Source: Vibrio rhodolitus (GTDB lineage Bacteria > Pseudomonadota > Gammaproteobacteria > Enterobacterales > Vibrionaceae). From it: a stretch of 64,000 nucleotides of DNA. Position numbers and translations under genes: made by a program. Each line of letters starts with the position of its first letter. Position 1 is the stretch's first letter. The stretch covers positions 186,001 through 250,000 of the forward strand of contig NZ_QLYZ01000005.1 of the NCBI RefSeq assembly GCF_003350325.1. The letters are read 5' to 3'. Shown here in pieces: positions 16,253 to 24,283 of this stretch. Below the pieces are notes generated by a model that worked only from the letters and a program-made list of their open reading frames with translations, was not told the origin of the DNA and made no database searches.

Positions 16253-17122
16253 ATGACAAGTAGAGCCTTAGTAGTCGAAGGTGGCGCCATGCGTGGCATT
16301 TTTGCCAGTGGTGTGTTGGATGCTTTTATGGAGCAGAATTTTAAGCCGTATAACTTTGTTATTGGTGTTTCTGCTGGGGCATCTAATCTGCTCGGCTATT
16401 TGTCTGATGCTCCCCGTCGTAGCTATCAAGTGATTACTGAGCTGGCGACTGACAAACGCTTTTTCAACCGTACCCGATTTGCTCGAGGTGGTGACTTGGT
16501 CGATGTTCGTTGGTTAATTGAAGAATCCAATCTGCGCTTTCCACTCAACGAAGATGCGTTGTATCAAATCCCTATGTATGCAGCAGTGACTAACATTGAA
16601 ACTGGCAATGCGGACTATTTTCAACTTAAACCATGTAACCTAGAAAATGTCTTGGAAGCTACTACAGCATTGCCGATCGCGTATCGTACAACACCGTGTT
16701 TTTCGGGTGGTTGCTATACCGATGGTGGCGTTGCCGATTCCATTCCGGTGAAAGAGGCGTATCGTCGTGGAGCACGCGATATTACCGTGGTGCTATCACA
16801 ACCATTGAATTACCAAATGCGACCAGCACGCGCACCTTGGTTAATGAAGCGTTTGCTGGCGCGTTACCCAAGTGTGGCAGAATCAATGTTGGTCAGAGCG
16901 GATAACTATAATCAATCATTAGAGTTTATCCGTAATCCGCCAAGTGATGCGACCATTCGTGTTATTGCGCCGCCAGATGAGTTTGCCGTGAAGCGCTTGA
17001 CGATGAACAGAGCAACGCTAGATCAAGGTTATCAAATGGGTTTAGATGCTGGTCAGCAACATATTGCTAGTCGCAATGGTACCCATGGACTCGATGATCA
17101 AAACTGCCATTTTTGTTTGTAA
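16253..17122 (+). CDS. Patatin-like phospholipase (YjjU-like)
   Basis: A 290-residue patatin-family serine hydrolase. It has the oxyanion-hole glycine motif EGGAMRGIFASGVLDAF at the N-terminus, the nucleophile elbow GVSAGAS (GxSxG), and the dyad aspartate in YTDGGVADSIPV. It resembles E. coli YjjU, a predicted cytoplasmic acyl hydrolase that acts on membrane lipids or acylglycerols. The ATG at 16253 is used; GTG at 16250 is the codon before. The C-terminus CHFCL is cysteine-rich and ends close to the purine-rich repeat. Confidence 0.88.
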   Translation: MTSRALVVEGGAMRGIFASGVLDAFMEQNFKPYNFVIGVSAGASNLLGYLSDAPRRSYQVITELATDKRFFNRTRFARGGDLVDVRWLIEESNLRFPLNEDALYQIPMYAAVTNIETGNADYFQLKPCNLENVLEATTALPIAYRTTPCFSGGCYTDGGVADSIPVKEAYRRGARDITVVLSQPLNYQMRPARAPWLMKRLLARYPSVAESMLVRADNYNQSLEFIRNPPSDATIRVIAPPDEFAVKRLTMNRATLDQGYQMGLDAGQQHIASRNGTHGLDDQNCHFCL

Positions 17123-17125
17123 GAC

Positions 17126-17222
17126 GAGAGTTGAGTGCTGAGAGGCGAGAGTTTAGATCTGAGAATTTAGAGTCTAGACCAAAGAGTTTAGAGTCGATAG
17201 CAAAGACAGAAGAATTGAGAGA
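17126..17222. repeat. Purine-rich imperfect heptamer-like repeat (GAG/TTTAGA units)
   Basis: Between the patatin and DsbA-like genes lies about 100 bases in which units like GAGAGTTTAGA, GAATTTAGAGTC and AAGAGTTTAGAGTCGA recur with a period of roughly 7 or 21 bases. The plus strand is strongly purine-rich. It looks like a degenerated short-sequence repeat rather than coding DNA. The opposite strand has an open frame of repeated Leu-Ser-Asn-Ser units, which is a product of the repeat. Confidence 0.6.
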
Positions 17223-17236
17223 GCAAGGAAGGTGAG

Positions 17237-17866
17237 ATGAGTAAAGCGAAACTCTATTATGTGCATGATCCAATGTGCTCATGGTGTTGGGGTTATCAAC
17301 CAACGTGGAAGCAAATTGAACAGGCTCTGGCTCATGATTTTGCCACTAGTTTGGATATTCATTATTTGGTTGGCGGGTTAGCTCCAGACAGTGATGAGCC
17401 AATGCCAGAAGAAATGCAGCGTCAGATCGCTTCTTATTGGCACAGAATATCGGATTATCTTGGCACCGAGTTTAACCATCAATTTTGGACAGAGAACACG
17501 CCGCGTCGTTCCACTTATCCTGCTTGTCGCGCTGTGCTCGCCGCGAGAGAACAAGGGGCAGAGCGTGCGATGGTGAACGCGATTCAAAAAGCGTATTACT
17601 TGCGTGCTCTAAATCCAAGCGATACACCTGTTTTAGAACAGCTGGCAGCAGAGCTTCAACTCGATTGTGAAAAGTTTAGCCAAGATCTGCACAGTGAAAG
17701 TCTTAACCAAGCAATGCTGCGTGAAATAGCCTTCGCTCGCTCGATAGGTGGCAACAGTTTCCCTTCACTGTTTTTTGAGCGCGAAGGACAAGTGGTTGAG
17801 CTGGCGATTGACTATCAAGATCCCCATAAAACGCTAGAACGAGTTCGTGCTTTAATAACGGCTTAA
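17237..17866 (+). CDS. DsbA-family (FrnE-like) thioredoxin-fold protein
   Basis: A 209-residue protein of the DsbA/FrnE group. The redox motif CSWC occurs at the N-terminus in HDPMCSWCWGYQP, followed by the helical insertion (residues about 60-150) and the cis-Pro loop region GGNSFPSLFF. There is no signal peptide, so it probably works in the cytoplasm as a disulfide isomerase or glutathione-S-transferase-kappa-like enzyme. A ribosome binding site (AAGGAAGGTGAG) is present. Family assignment is firm; substrate is unknown. Confidence 0.88.
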   Translation: MSKAKLYYVHDPMCSWCWGYQPTWKQIEQALAHDFATSLDIHYLVGGLAPDSDEPMPEEMQRQIASYWHRISDYLGTEFNHQFWTENTPRRSTYPACRAVLAAREQGAERAMVNAIQKAYYLRALNPSDTPVLEQLAAELQLDCEKFSQDLHSESLNQAMLREIAFARSIGGNSFPSLFFEREGQVVELAIDYQDPHKTLERVRALITA

Positions 17867-17960
17867 CTTGGCATTAATCAGAATGCATTCAGTTATGCAT
17901 TCTAGTCTCCATTATAAAGAGTGTAATGTTGCGAGGATGAGTTTATATCCTCGCTATTGT

Positions 17961-19382
17961 CTAGCTAAAAAAGCAATCAGCCAGCTGCGCGATTTTGACA
18001 TCAATCGAGTCAAGTGGGGTATTGCCATAACCCAGAACGATACCACGCCATGTGCGTCCTTTATTGCCATCAGGTTCGTAGTAACTAAGACTTCGCACCG
18101 TAATGCCGTGCTTTAAGGCTTTGATGCGCAGCGTTTCCTCATCCAGTCCACCGAGCCAACGTAGAGTGATATGAAGTCCGCCGGCTTGGCTAATGATCTC
18201 TACATTAGATCCAAAATGTTGCTCTATGGCTTGGGTCATCAATTGATGTTTTTGTTTGTACAAACGGCGCATTTTACGGATGTGGCGCAGTAGCTCACCA
18301 TCGGCGATAAAGTCTGCCAAGGCGTATTGCATGTGCGCCGGAGAGTCACCACTGAGCGCATCTTTGATTTCATTACATCTTGCAACTAGATGTTCAGGCA
18401 CCACCATATAGCCAAGACGTAAGCCGTTAAACATCACTTTACTCAGTGAGCCAACATAGATGACATGCTTGTCTAAGTTGAGCTGACCTGCTAAACCCTG
18501 CATGCTGGTATATGGACGATGGGCAAACTGAAATTCACTGTCATAATCGTCTTCGATGATCCAGCTGTTATTACGCTGCGCCCACTCAATGATCTTAAGC
18601 CGCTGCTCGGTATTTATCGTGGTACCCATAGGGTATTGATTACTCGGGGTGACGTAGAGAGCCTTAGCTTTACTTGCTAACAATTGTTCGATGTTCAGAC
18701 CAGTAAATGGATTAACATCGACATGTTGTTTATCGATATTGAATAGCTTCGCCACTTTATCCATTTGCACATACCCTGGATACTCTAGCAGCAAAGTGTC
18801 AGTGGCATTCATGGTTGCCATGATGCTGATAGAAAGTGCTTGCTGCGCACCGCTGGTAATAATAATTCGATTAGCATTGCAGATTACTGAGCGACTGGCA
18901 GATAGATAGTCACTAATGGCTTGGCGCAGCTCATAACAGCCTTGTACATCGTGGCTGCCTAAAATCGCAGTGCGTGAAGCATGGATCTGTAAATAACGCT
19001 GCCATTTCTTAAGCGGTAGCTCACTAAGATCGGGTACACCCGGAGCAAAAGAGTGATTTTTAATTTGTTGAATCGGGCTGACAGCGATTGATGTTTTGCA
19101 GTCATTGTCTGGCAGATAGTGATCAGGTAGTTCAAGCGACACATAAAAACCACTGCCTTTGCGGCTTTCAATATAGCCTTCAAATACCAATTGCTCGTAA
19201 ACCGCAGAGACAGTATTACGGCTTACCTGCAACTCGTCGGCGAGTTTCCGTGTTGAAGGTAGTTTACTTGCTGTTGCCCATAAACCATGAACAATTTTTG
19301 CTCTAATTTCGTCAAACAACCCTTGCTGTAGCGTGTTGTACTGAGCAGGAAGTTTTAGATCTCCAATATCAATATGCGGCAT
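17961..19382 (-). CDS. MocR/PdxR-like regulator (GntR-HTH fused to aminotransferase fold)
   Basis: A 473-residue MocR-type regulator. The N-terminal GntR winged helix is seen in KLPSTRKLADELQVSRNTVSAVYEQL (residues about 40-70). The rest is a fold-type I aminotransferase domain with VTPSNQYPMG, EDDYDSEF and the PLP-binding lysine in YVGSLSKVMFNGLRLGY. Such proteins sense PLP or amines, and do not act as aminotransferases in known cases. It is divergent from the PNPOx-like gene at 19488, suggesting that it controls that gene and responds to vitamin B6 status. Confidence 0.9.
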   Translation of the reverse strand: MPHIDIGDLKLPAQYNTLQQGLFDEIRAKIVHGLWATASKLPSTRKLADELQVSRNTVSAVYEQLVFEGYIESRKGSGFYVSLELPDHYLPDNDCKTSIAVSPIQQIKNHSFAPGVPDLSELPLKKWQRYLQIHASRTAILGSHDVQGCYELRQAISDYLSASRSVICNANRIIITSGAQQALSISIMATMNATDTLLLEYPGYVQMDKVAKLFNIDKQHVDVNPFTGLNIEQLLASKAKALYVTPSNQYPMGTTINTEQRLKIIEWAQRNNSWIIEDDYDSEFQFAHRPYTSMQGLAGQLNLDKHVIYVGSLSKVMFNGLRLGYMVVPEHLVARCNEIKDALSGDSPAHMQYALADFIADGELLRHIRKMRRLYKQKHQLMTQAIEQHFGSNVEIISQAGGLHITLRWLGGLDEETLRIKALKHGITVRSLSYYEPDGNKGRTWRGIVLGYGNTPLDSIDVKIAQLADCFFS

Positions 19383-19398
19383 CGTGACTCTCTTAAAC

Positions 19399-19434
19399 TG
19401 GATCTATAGATTGATTTAAAGTGGCTCTCTATAC
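19399..19434. promoter_or_regulatory. Candidate MocR operator, direct repeat
   Basis: Two similar half-sites, TGGATCTATA (19399-19408) and TGGCTCTCTATAC (19422-19434), are spaced 23 bases apart in the divergent promoter region. Direct repeats about two helical turns apart are usual for MocR regulators. Confidence 0.45.
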
Positions 19435-19487
19435 AATGCCAGTTTGCGTTTATATTGACTCTAAAGCAATGTTTATTAGGGAAGTTT

Positions 19488-20147
19488 ATGTTATCCAATA
19501 CACCACGTAGTAAAGTCAAAAAAGCTGCGCATAAAGCACAAGATAATGTCGATATTTTGTACCAAGTGATTGATCACTCTTTGATTGCGCACATTGCGAT
19601 AAATGAAGCATCAGGCCCGGTGGTGATCCCAATGTTGGCATGGCGGGTTGAAGACAAAGTTTATATCCATGGCGCCAATAACAGTCGCCTAATGCGTAAT
19701 CTCGCTAAAGGTCATCAAACTTGTTTAACCTTCACTTTGTTTGATGGTTGGGTTCTGGCGCGTTCTGCGTTTCATCACAGTGCTCACTATCGCTCAGCGG
19801 TGGTTTTCGGCAGTTTTACCTCGGTGGTCGATCGTGGGGAGAAAGATCGCTTGCTCAATCATTTCATTGAGCAGATTGCGCCTGGACGATGTGAAGATAT
19901 TCGTTTAAGTAGCGATAAAGAGCTCGATGCGACGATGCTATTGAGCATTCCTTTAACTGAAGCGTCAGTGAAGGTGAGTTGTGGCGAGGTGAATGACGAT
20001 CAAGCTGATTTAGATATTCCTGTGTGGGCGGGCTTTATCCCCTATAAAACGAAAATTGGTCCATTAAAGCCAAGTGCGACTTTGGCTATAGGCATTGATG
20101 AGCCGGACTATTCATCGGCATATATGGGGCGTTGGGATTCCGAGTAA
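19488..20147 (+). CDS. Pyridoxamine 5'-phosphate oxidase-family flavoprotein
   Basis: About 219 residues from the ATG at 19488, with AGGGAAG seven bases upstream. A longer frame begins with TTG at 19455, with little support. Typical split-barrel flavin-binding features are IPMLAWRVEDKVYIHGANNSRLMRN, then CLTFTLFDGWVLARSAFHHSAHYRSAVVFG. This group comprises predicted FMN-binding proteins annotated as PNPOx-like. Whether it oxidises pyridoxamine phosphate is not known. It is divergent from a MocR regulator, which suggests a link to vitamin B6 or amine metabolism. Confidence 0.85.
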   Translation: MLSNTPRSKVKKAAHKAQDNVDILYQVIDHSLIAHIAINEASGPVVIPMLAWRVEDKVYIHGANNSRLMRNLAKGHQTCLTFTLFDGWVLARSAFHHSAHYRSAVVFGSFTSVVDRGEKDRLLNHFIEQIAPGRCEDIRLSSDKELDATMLLSIPLTEASVKVSCGEVNDDQADLDIPVWAGFIPYKTKIGPLKPSATLAIGIDEPDYSSAYMGRWDSE

Positions 20148-20159
20148 CTATTTTTCTAT

Positions 20160-20672
20160 TTAGCAATCTTCACTGACTAAGTTATAGTTAATTTCGCCTG
20201 ATGAGTCATTAGGGTAGTATATTTCAACGTAACACAAGTTATGTTGGCTTAATGTCTCATCACCATAGCCAATTAAGAAGTAAGGCTCGGTTGGGCTTGA
20301 TGCACCATACCATGTCCTTACGTTAAACCCTTCATCCAATCCGCCCCATTCGTTAGCGGAGCCGACAGTTCGGATCAGACCATAATAGCCTTGTATATCG
20401 TTTGTCCCGTCGTTATCTAAGTCGATATTGGCGCGCTGTGAGGCAATTACCTCAGTTTCACCTTGCAATAACGCTTTGGTATAAACCTGAATAGAGATAG
20501 TAGCAAACGCATCTTTTGCTCCCATAAGCGCCGCGATTTTGGCATCTTTGCGGAAGGATACATAAGCGCTTGCAGCCGTAACTGCAAGAATCGATAACAC
20601 CACAATGGTGCATACCATTTCAATTAAGGTAAATCCGCGCGTTGCTGCGCGCTTTAATGGGTAATTTATCAT
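20160..20672 (-). CDS. Type IV prepilin-like protein (MSHA/GspH-like), orphan
   Basis: A type IV pilin-family protein of about 170 residues. The leader ends RGFTLIEMV: a positively charged prepilin peptide, Gly before the cleavage site, Phe at +1, Glu at +5, then a hydrophobic helix (CTIVVLSILAVTAASAYV). Two C-terminal cysteines (in HNLCYVEIYY and the final EDC) would form the disulfide-bounded loop. It probably needs a prepilin peptidase encoded elsewhere. I prefer the ATG at 20672 (AAGAAG upstream) to the one at 20699. No pilus assembly genes lie nearby, so it is an isolated pilin gene. Confidence 0.85.
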   Translation of the reverse strand: MINYPLKRAATRGFTLIEMVCTIVVLSILAVTAASAYVSFRKDAKIAALMGAKDAFATISIQVYTKALLQGETEVIASQRANIDLDNDGTNDIQGYYGLIRTVGSANEWGGLDEGFNVRTWYGASSPTEPYFLIGYGDETLSQHNLCYVEIYYPNDSSGEINYNLVSEDC

Positions 20673-21239
20673 AGTCTTCTTACAGCGAAATAGAGACATA
20701 AATTTATGTAGTTCAATGATTTATAATTATCAAATAAGCCTCAAATGACGTCTATGAGCTTTCAATTAAAATATGAGTTAGCACGCATATTAACCAGTGT
20801 GAATCAATCCGGTGGTCACTAATTTGCCTCCCACATTTGCTCGTCTTTAGCCACAGTTGTGTGCTTTCTGGCTCGTTCTATTCAGTTCATTTGTTTCTTT
20901 AGCCTAAAAATAAACCCATCAGTCAAGATAAACTGAATAGACATTTAGGAAAAATGAGGAGCAAGTGAGTGCATTGATCACAAATTTGGTAATTTTGCAA
21001 CGGCGTGATGTCGATCGCAAAATATCGCATGATATCTCTTTTGAATAATTAAGTTCGAATTATTAGTCGCTTAAATAATTAAAAATATAAATTGGTATGT
21101 AATTAGTCATTATTCTCGGAAATTTATTTCATTTTGAATTTGAAAGTTACAGTTATGTTACTAGTTTTGTATTAGAGCTACGGCTGAAGGTAGTTCCGTT
21201 AGTTCGGCTTGCTATTAAATACAATATGGAAATATAACG
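20673..21239. other. AT-rich intergenic region upstream of the porin, with a 11-bp inverted repeat
   Basis: Over 500 bases without a supported gene. It holds a perfect 11-bp inverted repeat, TCTATTCAGTT (20877-20887) and AACTGAATAGA (20931-20941). The region should contain the regulated porin promoter with a long leader, and possibly a small RNA; neither can be proved from the sequence. Confidence 0.4.
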
Positions 21240-22322
21240 ATGAAAATGACGAATCTAGCCATGGCAGTGGCAACCACATTTCTAGCTTCAACCAGTGCAT
21301 TTGCAGCGCAAGTGTATAGTGGTGATGGTACTTCTTTAGCTATTGGCGGTTATGTTGACGTGGGTGTTGGTGAAAGAGATGGTGCGATCTATTCGGACGC
21401 GGACTTTCAAGTGCACCAAATATCACCTCGCTTAAACGTTGAGGGTAAAAAAGAAATTGGTAACGGTGTTACCGTTGATGCCAAAGGTGAATGGGCGATT
21501 AAATACCTCGACGCGGGTGATACCTCATTTACAACTCGTTTGGGTTACATTGGTGTAACGCATGAGCAAGCAGGTCGTCTAGTTGTTGGTACTCAGTGGG
21601 CTCCTTACTACGATGTGGTGAAAGTAACAGACCAACCTATTGCTTTTGCGAGTGATTTTATTTACGAGAACCACAATCAATTGGGTTCTGCTCGTGCTGA
21701 AAAAATGGTGAGTTACCGCAATAAATTTGAAATAAACAATGAACTAAGTTTTGGCATTGGGCTTGGTTGGCAAGGCGAAGCTGCGGGATCTTCTTTGAAA
21801 GTTCGTAACGATAACATTGCTAAGACGTCGTCTGGAGACTTTGACTTGGATGATCGAGTACAGGTAGCCGTTACCGCTGACTTTATGGGTTTTGGTTTAG
21901 GTTACGTGTATAGCGGTGGTGATATTTCAGATGCAGGTGGCTCTGAAGATGCAAAATCTCAAATGGTGTCTTTAAAGTACGGGACGTACGGTAAAGGGCT
22001 TTATGCTGCCATTGTCTATGGTCAGAATGACTATTTTTATGATGTTATGGAAGAAACGGAACAGTTTGAAGGCTTGATTGCGTTTGGTCTAGATAATGGT
22101 ATCAACATCAGTGTTAACTACGAAACTGTTGAAGATGACAAAAACAATAAAACGGTATTCAGCCAAAGTGCAGTGCAAGTCGAGTACACGATTACATCAG
22201 GTTTAGTGGCTTTCGCTGGTTACCAGTTTGATTTAGGTAATGATTTGTATGATGACGTCGCAAATACAATTCCGGCCGCAGATGAAGATCAATACACTGT
22301 AGGTGCACGTTACTTCTTCTAA
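21240..22322 (+). CDS. Gram-negative outer-membrane porin
   Basis: A 360-residue porin. An N-terminal signal peptide (MKMTNLAMAVATTFLASTSAFA) is followed by alternating amphipathic beta strands with YVDVGVGERD, RLGYIGVTHEQAGRLVVGTQW and a C-terminal aromatic YTVGARYFF; the final Phe is the BAM recognition residue. It belongs to the general diffusion porin family and would form a trimeric pore for small solutes. It is related to Vibrio porins but not clearly OmpU or OmpT. A strong terminator follows. Substrate preference is unknown. Confidence 0.9.
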   Translation: MKMTNLAMAVATTFLASTSAFAAQVYSGDGTSLAIGGYVDVGVGERDGAIYSDADFQVHQISPRLNVEGKKEIGNGVTVDAKGEWAIKYLDAGDTSFTTRLGYIGVTHEQAGRLVVGTQWAPYYDVVKVTDQPIAFASDFIYENHNQLGSARAEKMVSYRNKFEINNELSFGIGLGWQGEAAGSSLKVRNDNIAKTSSGDFDLDDRVQVAVTADFMGFGLGYVYSGGDISDAGGSEDAKSQMVSLKYGTYGKGLYAAIVYGQNDYFYDVMEETEQFEGLIAFGLDNGINISVNYETVEDDKNNKTVFSQSAVQVEYTITSGLVAFAGYQFDLGNDLYDDVANTIPAADEDQYTVGARYFF

Positions 22323-22346
22323 TCCCCTTTAAGTTCTGCCTTTATT

Positions 22347-22384
22347 CTCAGAGTTTGCTTTTGAGCGCAAGCTCTGAGTTTTTT
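22347..22384 (+). terminator. Intrinsic terminator after the porin
   Basis: Arms 22347-22358 and 22367-22378 form a 12-bp stem with one G-T pair and are followed by six T residues. This is typical of a highly expressed outer-membrane protein gene. Confidence 0.85.
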
Positions 22385-22465
22385 ACTTTAAATAGCGAAT
22401 ATTGTTTGCCTGAAACAAACTTTGGCTAGAATGTGCCTTCTTAATTTTACCTCAGGGACGATGGC

Positions 22466-23080
22466 ATGCACTCTATTATTGTTGAAGACAATCCGATCCA
22501 ACCAAGCAAGGTGCTGTGTGTTGGGCGCAATTATCTCGATCATATAGCAGAGTTAAACAATGCCGTTCCCGAGCAAATGGTGGTATTCAACAAACCATCG
22601 ACTGCTATCACCAATCAACTTATCGCGTTTCATCAAGAGACCCTACATTACGAAGGTGAGATTTGCTTTGTAGTGAAAAACGGGCAGCTAGCTTCGGTTG
22701 GTATTGGGCTTGATCTCACCAAGAGAGAGCTGCAAGCCAAACTTAAAGAGAAAGGTCTACCGTGGGAGCGTGCCAAAGCCTTTGATGGTTCCGCTGTCTT
22801 TAGCCGTTTTATTTCTCTTCAAGGGCTAAATATCGAAGAGCTTGAAATAGAACTGTTTATTAACTGCGTTCGTGTCCAGCGCGGCGGCGTTAAACAGATG
22901 ATATACCCACCACACATCATTTTAAGCGAACTCAAGAGTTACACGACCTTATGTGATGGGGACGTGATCATGACGGGTACACCGCAAGGGGTGGGAGAAG
23001 TTCAGCCAGGGGATATTTTCTTAGGGCGTTTAGTTCACGCCGGAAAGACCTTGATTGAAATTGAGTGGCTTGCAAATTAA
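22466..23080 (+). CDS. Fumarylacetoacetate hydrolase (FAH)-family protein
   Basis: A 204-residue FAH-family protein, similar in size to E. coli YcgM. The motifs are KVLCVGRNYLDHIAELNN, LHYEGEICFVV (the Glu-x-Glu metal ligands), AKAFDGSAVFSRF, and GDVIMTGTPQGVGEVQPGD (the C-terminal signature). These metal-dependent enzymes hydrolyse or decarboxylate acylpyruvates and related diketo acids, which could be dead-end metabolites. No neighbouring genes suggest a specific pathway. A ribosome binding site (CAGGGACG) precedes the ATG. Confidence 0.85.
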   Translation: MHSIIVEDNPIQPSKVLCVGRNYLDHIAELNNAVPEQMVVFNKPSTAITNQLIAFHQETLHYEGEICFVVKNGQLASVGIGLDLTKRELQAKLKEKGLPWERAKAFDGSAVFSRFISLQGLNIEELEIELFINCVRVQRGGVKQMIYPPHIILSELKSYTTLCDGDVIMTGTPQGVGEVQPGDIFLGRLVHAGKTLIEIEWLAN

Positions 23081-23100
23081 AGTAGTAAAATAGACTCAAG

Positions 23101-23124
23101 CGCCAGCATAATGCTGGCGTTTTC
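23101..23124 (+). terminator. Intrinsic terminator after the FAH-family gene
   Basis: CGCCAGCA (23101-23108) and TGCTGGCG (23112-23119) form a GC-rich hairpin with a three-base loop and TTTT after it. Confidence 0.75.
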
Positions 23125-23146
23125 GTTTGACCCACTCAAAGCAAAG

Positions 23147-23464
23147 TTATTGCAAAACCATATTATTGAGCACCAGAAACACTACCATACTCAACACCGT
23201 GGTCAGTAGAACGTTGCCCGTTTTATAGATGAGGTAACAAGCAAGAATGGCACAGAGCAAATATGGATTATTCGCCGCTAGCCACAGCTCGCCCTCAGGG
23301 GCAAATACGATTGGCGCTAAGATGGCGGTCAATACTGCTGGACCTGAATAACTCAACATACTCTGAATTTGTGGTGCAAGTCTTAGGGGTAATCTTGGCT
23401 CTAAAAACACATAACGACTAAAGAAGACCAAAGCCGCCATCGCTAAAATTGATAACATAATCAT
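23147..23464 (-). CDS. AzlD-family branched-chain amino acid exporter subunit
   Basis: A 105-residue small membrane protein of the AzlD family, with about four hydrophobic segments and the FSRYVFLEPRLPLRLAPQIQSMLSY region typical of AzlD. It pairs with AzlC to export branched-chain amino acids or analogues. Its start overlaps the azlC stop by four bases (ATGA type), consistent with translational coupling. Confidence 0.88.
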   Translation of the reverse strand: MIMLSILAMAALVFFSRYVFLEPRLPLRLAPQIQSMLSYSGPAVLTAILAPIVFAPEGELWLAANNPYLLCAILACYLIYKTGNVLLTTVLSMVVFLVLNNMVLQ

Positions 23465-24171
23465 TGCGGCTTCCTCGTAAGTGTTTCAACAAAATAACCA
23501 GCTAACATCCCACCTAAGCTCGCTACCATCAGAGCTCCTTCAAATTGGAGAAGGTTAAGTACCACCGATAGCACCAGAGCCGTCAAAACCGCAACCAAAG
23601 TGGGTGAGTTTTTAATATTAGGGATCACCAGAGCAATAAAGGTGGCAGCAACTGCGAACTCAAGCCCGAGTTCGTTAAGTGCCGGTATATAACTGCCAGC
23701 AACGATGCCAACCAAAGTGGCGAGGTTCCAGCAAATATAGAAACTAAGGCCAGCACCGAGCGCGTACCAAGGCTCAAAACGTTGTTCCGATTGATTACCG
23801 CAAATGGCAAAGAGTTCATCAGTGAGCAGGTAGCCTAAGGCTAGACGCCAGCGCAGTGGTAATTTGCCTACTTTATCTCGCATGGAGACGCTATATAAAA
23901 AGTGTCGTGAGGTAATAAACAGTGTAGTCAGCAGCATGGTTGTCAGTCCTACGCCGGCTTTAAGCATCCCCGTGGCGACCAGTTGTGCTGAGCCTGCAAA
24001 CAAAATGGCAGATAGCGCTTGGCTCTCGATTGGGTTAAGCCCCGATTCAATCGCATAAGAGCCGGCGAGTAATCCCCAAGGAATTACGGCGACACTAAGC
24101 GGTATCATCGCTACTGTCCCTTGCATAAACAGTGAGTATCTATTTGGCATAACGTGAACTTCTGTATTCAT
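23461..24171 (-). CDS. AzlC-family amino acid exporter (large subunit)
   Basis: A 236-residue AzlC protein. It has GTVAMIPLSVAVIPWGLLAGSYAIESG, ALSAILFAGSAQLVATGML and RHFLYSVSMRDKVGKLPLRW, all standard for this family of 6-TM permeases. It acts with AzlD to export branched-chain amino acids such as valine. The start at 24171 has GGAG eight bases upstream. The AraC-family gene just upstream on the same strand probably regulates it. A 14-bp motif shared with the upstream region of that regulator lies 78 bases before this start. Confidence 0.9.
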   Translation of the reverse strand: MNTEVHVMPNRYSLFMQGTVAMIPLSVAVIPWGLLAGSYAIESGLNPIESQALSAILFAGSAQLVATGMLKAGVGLTTMLLTTLFITSRHFLYSVSMRDKVGKLPLRWRLALGYLLTDELFAICGNQSEQRFEPWYALGAGLSFYICWNLATLVGIVAGSYIPALNELGLEFAVAATFIALVIPNIKNSPTLVAVLTALVLSVVLNLLQFEGALMVASLGGMLAGYFVETLTRKPQ

Positions 24172-24248
24172 TTAATCTCCTCACTTGGACGCGTTTGCTG
24201 TTATTAGTATTTTCAGCCGCTATTTCGCCATGTAAGGAGGCGAAGAAA

Positions 24249-24262
24249 TTGTACAAACTTGC
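24249..24262. promoter_or_regulatory. Shared 14-bp motif upstream of azlC
   Basis: TTGTACAAACTTGC recurs as TTGTACAAAATTGC at 25169-25182 (13 of 14 identical, same orientation). One copy is 78 bases upstream of azlC, the other 55 bases upstream of the AraC-family gene. It is a candidate operator for that regulator. Confidence 0.5.
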
Positions 24263-24283
24263 GCGAATTTAGCTCTTTTTAGC

